A stretch of 19,109 bases of DNA, taken from assembly GCA_964645285.1 (NCBI GenBank), contig CAZYDR010000072.1, forward strand, positions 1 to 19,109. The letters are read 5' to 3'. The stretch comes from JAYZAP01 sp964645285. GTDB taxonomy: Bacteria > Pseudomonadota > Alphaproteobacteria > JAAXGF01. This document shows, piece after piece, positions 13,590 to 19,109 of this stretch. A program made the position numbers and the translations under genes. Below the pieces are notes generated by a model that was not told the origin of the DNA, made no database searches, and saw only the letters and a list, made by a program, of their open reading frames with translations. The stretch's first letter is position 1. Each line of letters begins with the position of its first letter.

Positions 13590-15548
13590 ATGACTGAGCA
13601 GCTTCCCAACCTTTTTTCGCCCATCGAGATCCGCAACATCTCCCTCAGAAACCGAATCTTCTCGACCGGCCATGTGACCGGCCTGGCGAACGGCGGCATG
13701 ACGGACCGCCTGCTTGCCTATCACGATGCCCGGGCCAAGGGCGGCGCCGGCTTGGTCATTACCGAAGTGGCGCCGGTTCATGAGAGCGCCTTCTTCTCGA
13801 CCCATGATCTGCGCGCCGACAACGATGATTGCATCCCCGGCTTTCAACGCCTAGCCGAGGCGATCCACGCCCAGGGCTGCAAGCTGTTCGTGCAGATTTT
13901 CCATCCCGGCCGTCTGGTGTTTGAATCCATCGACGGCAGCGCGCCCGTGGCCTACGCGCCCTCGGCGGTGCCGGAAGAACGCTTTCACACCATGCCTCGG
14001 GAAATGCCGCCCGAATTCATCGCCGAAATCATCACCGCCTTTGGCGATGCCGCCGTGCGCGTAAAACAGGCCGGTATCGACGGCGTCGAAATCGTCGCCA
14101 GCCACGGCTATCTGCCGGCCCAGTTCCTCAATCCCAGGATCAATCTGCGCGACGATGACTACGGCGGCAGTTTCGAAAACCGCCTGCGCTTCACCCGCGA
14201 GATCATCGAAGAGATTCGCGCCAAGGTCGGCGACATGGTCATCGGCATGCGCATCTCGGGCGACGAGCTGGAGCACGACGGCCTCACCCTCGACGAGGTC
14301 GTCGAGGCCTGCGACGCCTTCGATACCATGGACGACGGGCTCGACTACTTCAATGTGGCGGCGGGGGGATCGGCGACCCTCGCCGGCTCGGTCCACATCG
14401 TGCCGCCCATGGCCATCGAAACCGGCTATACGGCGCCCATCGCCGCCGCCATCAAGGCACGGGTCAGCAAGCCTGTCTTCGTGGCCGGGCGCATCAACCA
14501 GCCGCAAATCGCCGAACAGGTATTGGTCTCGGGTCAGGCCGACGTTTGTGCCATGACCCGGGCGCTGATTTGCGATCCCGAGCTACCGAACAAGGCGAAA
14601 GCCGGGCGGCTCGACGACATCCGCGCCTGCGTCGGCTGCAACCAGGCCTGCATCGGCCATATGCAGGCGGGATACGGTGTCTCCTGCATGCAGTACCCGG
14701 AAACCGGACGCGAGCGCGAATACGCCATCAAACAGCCGGCGGAGAAACCGCTCGACGTTGTGGTGGTCGGCGGCGGTCCCGGCGGCATGAAGGCCGCGGC
14801 GGTGGCGGCCGAGCGCGGCCATCGGGTGACCCTGTTTGAGCGCGACAGCCAGCTTGGCGGCCAGACGCGCCTGGCCCAGCTTCTGCCCGGCCGGGCCGAG
14901 TTCGGCGGCGTCATTACCAATCTGTTACGGGAGATGGAGTTGGCCGGGGTCAACATTGTCACCAGGACCGAGGTGACACCGGCGCTGATTGCCGAAAAAG
15001 CACCCGACGCTATCGTCGTCGCCACCGGCGCCGCGCCCTATCGGCCGGCCATCGAGGGCGCGGACGAAGCCCATGTGGTCGATGCCTGGCAGGTGATTCA
15101 GGAGGAGGCCAATGTGGGCGCCTCGGTGGTCATCGCCGACTGGCGCTGTGACTGGATCGGTCTCGGCCTCGCCGAGAAGCTGGCCCGCGACGGCTGCCAT
15201 GTGCGGCTCTGCGTCAACGGCAATATGGCCGGTGAGTCGATCCAGAAATACGTCCGCGACCATGCCCTGGGCGTGTTGCATAAGCTGGGCGTCGAGATCA
15301 TCCCTCTCACCCGCCTCTACGGCGCCGACGCCAACACCGCCTATTTCCAGCACACCGCCAGCGGCGAGGCAGTCATCTGCGAAGACATGGAAACCCTGGT
15401 GCTCTCCCTGGGCCATGCCGCCAGCGACGGCCTGTTGCGCGGTCTTGGCGATTTTGATGGCCGGGTCATCGGCATCGGCGACTGCCTGGCGCCGCGCACC
15501 GCCGAGGAAGCCGTGCTCGAAGGCCTCAAGGCGGGCATGGCGCTCTAA
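13590..15548 (+). CDS. Old-yellow-enzyme / trimethylamine-dehydrogenase-type FMN, 4Fe-4S, FAD oxidoreductase
   Basis: 652 residues with the full architecture of TMADH, DgcA-type demethylases and FadH. An FMN-binding TIM barrel runs over 1-335 (LFSPIEIRNISLRNRI at the start; ASHGYLPAQFLNPRINLR with the catalytic region in the middle). A 4Fe-4S motif follows at C347-x2-C350-x3-C354-x11-C366, a spacing like that of FadH. Then comes a Rossmann NAD(P)/FAD domain with VVVVGGGPGGMKAAAVAAERG (GGGPGG at 394-399) and a second nucleotide-binding half. Family reactions include oxidative N-demethylation of methylamines, dimethylglycine and N-methylproline, and enoate reduction. Next to a DadA-like oxidase and aminotransferases, demethylation of an N-methyl amino compound is a reasonable guess. 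No electron-transfer flavoprotein genes are in view. It ends 3 nt before a convergent aminotransferase. Confidence 0.92.
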   Translation: MTEQLPNLFSPIEIRNISLRNRIFSTGHVTGLANGGMTDRLLAYHDARAKGGAGLVITEVAPVHESAFFSTHDLRADNDDCIPGFQRLAEAIHAQGCKLFVQIFHPGRLVFESIDGSAPVAYAPSAVPEERFHTMPREMPPEFIAEIITAFGDAAVRVKQAGIDGVEIVASHGYLPAQFLNPRINLRDDDYGGSFENRLRFTREIIEEIRAKVGDMVIGMRISGDELEHDGLTLDEVVEACDAFDTMDDGLDYFNVAAGGSATLAGSVHIVPPMAIETGYTAPIAAAIKARVSKPVFVAGRINQPQIAEQVLVSGQADVCAMTRALICDPELPNKAKAGRLDDIRACVGCNQACIGHMQAGYGVSCMQYPETGREREYAIKQPAEKPLDVVVVGGGPGGMKAAAVAAERGHRVTLFERDSQLGGQTRLAQLLPGRAEFGGVITNLLREMELAGVNIVTRTEVTPALIAEKAPDAIVVATGAAPYRPAIEGADEAHVVDAWQVIQEEANVGASVVIADWRCDWIGLGLAEKLARDGCHVRLCVNGNMAGESIQKYVRDHALGVLHKLGVEIIPLTRLYGADANTAYFQHTASGEAVICEDMETLVLSLGHAASDGLLRGLGDFDGRVIGIGDCLAPRTAEEAVLEGLKAGMAL

Positions 15549-15551
15549 GTC

Positions 15552-16712
15552 TTATTGCCCGAAGCACTTGCGCAGGCGTTCGATGGCTTCCTCCAGCACC
15601 GCGTCCTCTTTGCAGAAGGCGAAGCGAGCGAAGTGGCGCACGTCGCCGGTGTCGTAGAACGCCGATAACGGCACCGCGGTGACCCCGGCTTCGACGGTGA
15701 TGTAGCGGCAGAACGCCACGTCGTCGCCGGCGAACCCCAAGGGCCGAAAGTCGGCGCTGACGAAATAGGTTCCGGAAGACTCGATGACCCCGAAGCCGAG
15801 GTCCGCAAGGCCTGCCGCCAACAAGTCGCGGCTGCGCTCCATACCGCCGGCCAGGTCGGCGAAATAAGCATCGTCCTTGGCCAGCCCCTGGGCCACGGCG
15901 CGCTGCAGATTAGGCGGCGTGGTGAAGGTGAGGAACTGATGCGCCTTGGCGACGGTCGCCAGGGTCTCCGGCGCCGCCACCACCCAGCCGACCTTCCAGC
16001 CGGTGAGCGAAAAAATCTTGCCCGCCGAACCGATACGCAGCGCCCGCTCGCGCATGCCGGGGAATGTCATCAGCGGCACATGACGGCGGTTGTCGAACAA
16101 CAGGTGCTCGTAGACTTCGTCGCACACCGCATAGGCGTCGTGGGCCACCACCAGCTCGGCGATAAAGGCGAGGTCGTCGTCGTCGAACACCTTGGACGCC
16201 GGGTTCATGGGTGAGTTCAGCAGGATCAGCTTGGTGCGCTCCGAAAACGCCGCCGCCAGGGCCTCGCGGTCGAGACGCCAATCGGGCGGCTCAAGGCGCA
16301 CCAGCTTGGGCGTCGCCCCGGCCCGGCGCACGATGGGTAGGTAGCTGTCGTAGAGCGGCTCGAGCAGCACCGCCTCGTCGCCGGGCTCGAGCAGGCCGAA
16401 CAGGCAGCCGGCCAGGGCCTCGGTGGCCCCCGACGTTACCATGGTCTCGCTCTGCCAGTCCACATCGAGGCCGTAGAAGCGTCCGGAATGGTCGGCGATG
16501 GCCTGGCGCAGTTCCGGCAGGCCCATCATGGGCGGGTATTGGTTGGGGCCGTCGATGATCGCCTCGGCGGCGATGCGGCGCACATCCTCGGGGCCGCCGA
16601 TGCCGGGGAAGCCCTGACCCAGGTTGATCGACTTATGCTCGATAGCGAGCCGCGACATGACCTCGAACACCGTGGTGCCGAGTCCGGAAAATACGCTGTT
16701 GGCAGGTTTCAT
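15552..16712 (-). CDS. Class I/II aminotransferase (kynurenine/methionine aminotransferase-like)
   Basis: 386 residues of fold-type I PLP aminotransferase. The INLGQGFPGIGGPEDV start (29-44), QYPPMMGLPELRQAIA (58-73), NSPMNPASK (166-174), CDEVYEHL (197-204) and the PLP lysine K232 in IGSAGKIFSLTGWKVGW are all present. A terminal RFAFCKED supplies the substrate-carboxylate arginine. These place it with the kynurenine-oxoglutarate / glutamine / methionine (YbdL-like) aminotransferase group, which uses aromatic or sulfur amino acids and 2-oxo acids. The exact substrate is not determined. ATG 16712 has CCGGAG about 8 nt upstream and follows the alpha/beta-hydrolase-like gene after 13 nt, in the same operon; it converges with the gene ending at 15548. 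Confidence 0.93.
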   Translation of the reverse strand: MKPANSVFSGLGTTVFEVMSRLAIEHKSINLGQGFPGIGGPEDVRRIAAEAIIDGPNQYPPMMGLPELRQAIADHSGRFYGLDVDWQSETMVTSGATEALAGCLFGLLEPGDEAVLLEPLYDSYLPIVRRAGATPKLVRLEPPDWRLDREALAAAFSERTKLILLNSPMNPASKVFDDDDLAFIAELVVAHDAYAVCDEVYEHLLFDNRRHVPLMTFPGMRERALRIGSAGKIFSLTGWKVGWVVAAPETLATVAKAHQFLTFTTPPNLQRAVAQGLAKDDAYFADLAGGMERSRDLLAAGLADLGFGVIESSGTYFVSADFRPLGFAGDDVAFCRYITVEAGVTAVPLSAFYDTGDVRHFARFAFCKEDAVLEEAIERLRKCFGQ

Positions 16713-16725
16713 GTGGCGGCTCCGG

Positions 16726-17112
16726 TCAACTTCCGCCGGCGTCGGCGAAGGCGATCATGGCATCGGCCAGGTCCTCGGTGAAGAAGTCGAGGAAGAAGTG
16801 ATCGGCATCCTCGATATCCACATAGGCGATGGCGCCACTGGCGGCCAAGGGCGCTATGGCCTCGGGCAGACCCCGGACGATCTGATCGTCGCTGCCGGCG
16901 ACCACCAGCACAGGCTTGGTGATGGCGGGCAGGTGATGGCGGGTATCGAGACACGTATCGTCGCCGTAATAGCTGACGAAAGATGCCGCGCTGACAGTAC
17001 CGCCGGGACAATAGAGGAAATCCGTATGGGCCATCATGGTGTCGCCGTTGCCGGCCGCCGCGCCACCGGCAAAGACGAAGGTTGCCACTAGTGCCACCAC
17101 GAAGCGTCTCAT
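16726..17112 (-). CDS. Secreted half-length alpha/beta-hydrolase-like protein
   Basis: 128 residues. MRRFVVALVATFVFAGGAAAG is a signal peptide, cleaved near residue 20. The remainder resembles only the C-terminal part of an alpha/beta hydrolase: PAITKPVLVVAGSDDQIVRGL carries the acid-residue strand and IEDADHFFLDFFTEDLADAM carries the terminal catalytic histidine. The nucleophile elbow (G-x-S-x-G) and first strands are missing, so it cannot be a complete triad enzyme. ATG 17112 is preferred because GGGGGG lies 9 nt upstream; ATG 17121 would put the same G-run right at the start. Stop and next start are 13 nt apart. It may be a decayed enzyme joined to a signal peptide, or a true small exported protein. 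Confidence 0.7.
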   Translation of the reverse strand: MRRFVVALVATFVFAGGAAAGNGDTMMAHTDFLYCPGGTVSAASFVSYYGDDTCLDTRHHLPAITKPVLVVAGSDDQIVRGLPEAIAPLAASGAIAYVDIEDADHFFLDFFTEDLADAMIAFADAGGS

Positions 17113-17275
17113 TTTGGTCATCCCCCCAGTCGCGAAATTTACCAGCACAGGGAAGGGAACCACAGACCGGGCCGCAAGTCGATGGCATCGCGAACGTCCA
17201 AATGCTGGCGCCTGGCTTGCGTCGCCACCGGCGATACGGCATCGTCGGATGAGGACCACCGGAGCGAAGCAAATC
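17113..17275. promoter_or_regulatory. Divergent promoter region of two catabolic operons
   Basis: These 163 bp separate the starts of the minus-strand hydrolase/aminotransferase pair and of the plus-strand FAD oxidoreductase/aminotransferase pair. Two small inverted repeats, CGATG-G-CATCG at 17180-17190 and TCGCC-ACC-GGCGA at 17222-17234, are possible operators. I cannot assign -35 and -10 boxes. No regulator gene is adjacent. Confidence 0.35.
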
Positions 17276-18577
17276 ATGGCGACACCCCTGCCCCACGACG
17301 ACGCCACCTGCGGCTGGTACCGGGCTTTGCCCGAACCGGCCCCGGCGCGGCGTATCAGTGGCGATACGCACGCCGACTGGGTGGTGCTGGGCGCCGGCTT
17401 CACCGGTTTGGCGGCGGCGCGGCGGCTGGCAGAATTGCGGCCCGACGACCGTATTCTGCTGATCGACGCCCAGCGGGTCGGCTACGGGCCGGCGGGGCGC
17501 AACGCCGGGTTCATTCTCGAGACACCCCATTACACCGAGGAATGGCCTCTGGAGCGCACCCAACGCCTGCTGCGCATCTTCAGCGCCGGGGCCGAATACC
17601 TGCGCGAAACCGTGCGCGCCCACCAGATCGAGTGCCAATGGCGCGATGCCGGCCAGATCAAGGCCGCGGTGGGCGATGCCGCCACGCCCTACCTCGACGG
17701 CTACCGCAGGTCCCTCGATGAACATGCCATTCCCTACGAGGATCTCGGTGCTGCCGCCATGGCAGCAATCACCGGCTCGACCTATTACCGATCGGGCATA
17801 CTGGCAACCGGAAAAAGCCTGATCCAGCCGGCGGCCCTGGCCCGTGGTCTCGCCGGGGCCCTGCCCGGCAACGTCGAGGTTATCGAGGAAACGCCGGTGA
17901 CCGCCTACCACGACGGCACGCCGGTGCGCCTTGACTGCCAGGGCGGAACCATCACCACCGGCGGCCTGCTGCTGACAACCAACTTTCACACGCCGGCGCT
18001 GGGCAAGTTCGCCAAGCGCATCTTCCCGATTTTCCTGTTCGCCAGCCTGACCCGGCCCATGACCGATAGCGAGGTCGATGCCTTGGGCGGCACGCCCCAC
18101 TGGGGCATCGTACCGGCCCATCCGGCGGGTACCACCGTGCGCCGCACCACCGACCATCGCATCCTGATCCGCAACACCGCGCGTTATGCGCCGGAGCTGG
18201 GCAGCACTGAGACCCAGCGCCAGCAAGCACGGGTCCATCACGTCGATTCATTTCGCGCCCGCTTCCCTATGCTGCCGGATGTGGAATTCGAGAACACCTG
18301 GTCCGGCGGCCTGTGCATGACCAAAAACGGCGGCACGGTGTTCGAGCAGGCCTCGGACGGCGTCTACGCCTCGATTGCCTATAACGGTCTCGGCATTTCG
18401 CGGGGCACCGCGTCGGGCATGGCCCTGGCCGAGCTGGCCACCGGCCACGACAGCGATACCCTGCGTGACGTCCAGACCATGCCCGAGGCCTCGGACAAAC
18501 CGCCCGAGGCGCTCATGAGCTTGGCCGTGCCGGCCTATATACGATACATGCAGTGGCGCGGCGGCGTTGAACGTTGA
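17276..18577 (+). CDS. DadA/PuuB-like FAD-dependent oxidoreductase (second)
   Basis: 433 residues of the DAO family (PF01266). After a WYRALPEPAPARRIS leader comes WVVLGAGFTGLAAARRLAEL (35-54), then GYGPAGRNAGFILETPHYTE (69-88), where the FAD isoalloxazine usually sits, and a C-terminal VYASIAYNGLGISRGTASGM segment. It differs clearly from the oxidoreductase at 12259: the GPAGRNAG motif replaces GASTRNAG, so these are separate subfamilies, not a tandem duplicate. Expected reaction: FAD-dependent oxidation of an amine or amino acid. ATG 17276 has GGAG about 11 nt upstream. The next gene begins 13 nt after the stop, so an oxidase-aminotransferase operon is likely. Confidence 0.9.
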   Translation: MATPLPHDDATCGWYRALPEPAPARRISGDTHADWVVLGAGFTGLAAARRLAELRPDDRILLIDAQRVGYGPAGRNAGFILETPHYTEEWPLERTQRLLRIFSAGAEYLRETVRAHQIECQWRDAGQIKAAVGDAATPYLDGYRRSLDEHAIPYEDLGAAAMAAITGSTYYRSGILATGKSLIQPAALARGLAGALPGNVEVIEETPVTAYHDGTPVRLDCQGGTITTGGLLLTTNFHTPALGKFAKRIFPIFLFASLTRPMTDSEVDALGGTPHWGIVPAHPAGTTVRRTTDHRILIRNTARYAPELGSTETQRQQARVHHVDSFRARFPMLPDVEFENTWSGGLCMTKNGGTVFEQASDGVYASIAYNGLGISRGTASGMALAELATGHDSDTLRDVQTMPEASDKPPEALMSLAVPAYIRYMQWRGGVER

Positions 18578-18590
18578 AGGTTGGTGAGTG

Positions 18591-19109
18591 ATGAAGATTA
18601 GCGAACGCATGTCGCGTCTCGGTACCGAGACCGCCTTCGAGGTTCTGGCCCGGGCCAACGCCCTGGCGGCGGAAGGCCGTAACATCATCAATCTCGGTAT
18701 CGGTCAGCCCGACTTTCCCACCCCGGACAACATCGTCGAGGCCGGGCGCAAGGCGCTCGCCGACGGCCATCACGGCTACACCCCGGCCAACGGCATGCCG
18801 GCGCTGCGCGAGGCGGTGGCCGCCGATCTTCATGCTCACCGCGGCGCCGAGGTCAACCCGGACCATGTGGTGGTGGTGCCCGGCGGCAAGCCGACCATGT
18901 TCTTCGCCTGCCTGATGTTCGGCGAGGCCGGGGCCGAGATCATGTACCCCAATCCGGGGTTTCCCATTTACGAATCCGCCATCGCCTTCTCCGGCGCCAC
19001 CCCGGTACCGATCCCGCTCCATGAGGACAACGGCTTTTCGTTTTCGGCCGATGAAGTATTGGCGCTGATCACGCCGCGCACCCGGCTGATCATCATCAAC
19101 AGCCCGGCC
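18591..19109 (+). CDS. Class I/II aminotransferase, aspartate-aminotransferase-like (cut by window end)
   Basis: The first 173 residues of a fold-type I PLP aminotransferase. MKISERMSRLGTETAFEVLA is followed by NIINLGIGQPDFPTPDNIVEA, GYTPANGMPALREAVAADL, the PGGKPTMFFACLMF cofactor-loop region, YPNPGFPIYESAI and the start of the INSP(x)NP motif at the very end. These are typical of the aspartate/alanine-type 'LGxGxPDFxTP' aminotransferases. The PLP lysine lies beyond the window. It starts at ATG 18591 with GAAGG about 10 nt upstream. It is unlike the aminotransferase at 15552 in its signature segments, so it is not a recent duplicate. Confidence 0.92.
   Translation, partial: MKISERMSRLGTETAFEVLARANALAAEGRNIINLGIGQPDFPTPDNIVEAGRKALADGHHGYTPANGMPALREAVAADLHAHRGAEVNPDHVVVVPGGKPTMFFACLMFGEAGAEIMYPNPGFPIYESAIAFSGATPVPIPLHEDNGFSFSADEVLALITPRTRLIIINSPA

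Noticed and set aside
16709..18241. Minus-strand open frame of 510 codons opposite the FAD oxidoreductase
   Set aside because: The plus strand has intact FAD-binding motifs. Only the region below about 17121 on the minus strand holds a plausible gene, and in a different frame.
12259..18577. Tandem duplication of FAD oxidoreductase plus aminotransferase
   Set aside because: The two oxidoreductases differ in their FAD motifs (GASTRNAG against GPAGRNAG) and the two aminotransferases differ throughout, so they are distinct subfamilies.
1..19109. CRISPR array, toxin-antitoxin pair, integrase or phage genes
   Set aside because: I looked for regularly spaced repeats, small overlapping gene pairs of such families and recombinase motifs and found none.

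Overview
The window is 19.1 kb of GC-rich chromosomal DNA, most likely from an alphaproteobacterium outside the Rhizobiales/Rhodobacterales/Caulobacterales group. I infer this from the gene families, the strong G/C preference at third codon positions, and a tRNA-His that keeps the ordinary bacterial G-1:C73 pair. It is probably a metagenome or draft scaffold: three runs of exactly ten N (2679-2688, 4095-4104, 6036-6045) interrupt genes, and at least the first hides more than ten bases.

Layout. 1-410 has no gene I can recognise. 411-497 is tRNA-Leu(TAA), minus strand. 537-594 is an inverted repeat ending at the stop of a minus-strand operon: DUF47/PhoU-like accessory protein, Pit phosphate transporter, CinA-like molybdopterin-binding domain protein (3493 down to 596). 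Upstream is a hairpin-rich intergenic stretch (3538-3610), then a damaged class-III aminotransferase remnant (3678-4094). Next are a secreted Sel1-repeat protein (minus), a divergent FkbM-type methyltransferase (plus), a near-perfect 50-bp AT-rich palindrome (6287-6336), and a TPR protein (minus) whose last repeat breaks off next to the palindrome.

7115-10826 is a tight five-gene plus-strand operon: a Tat-type exported cysteine-free cupredoxin-like protein, a polytopic membrane protein with a signal peptide, a DsbA/kappa-GST-like isomerase, a SIR2 deacylase and an OsmC peroxidase. The first three genes are joined by ATGA-type overlaps and the isomerase is followed by SIR2 after 4 nt. The cupredoxin/membrane pair resembles proteins often annotated as fenitrothion hydrolase components, whose natural job is not known to me; it is my best candidate for an under-described system. 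The operon meets the convergent chromate transporter chrA, with the two stop codons sharing one CTAG.

After tRNA-His(GTG), 12259-19109 looks like amine or amino-acid catabolism: two different DadA/PuuB-like FAD oxidoreductases, a trimethylamine-dehydrogenase/FadH-type flavoprotein with a 4Fe-4S motif, and two fold-type-I aminotransferases (the second cut by the window end). A short signal-peptide-bearing protein resembling only the C-terminal half of an alpha/beta hydrolase lies between them. Together they could oxidise or demethylate an N-substituted amino compound and transaminate the product; the substrate cannot be read from sequence.
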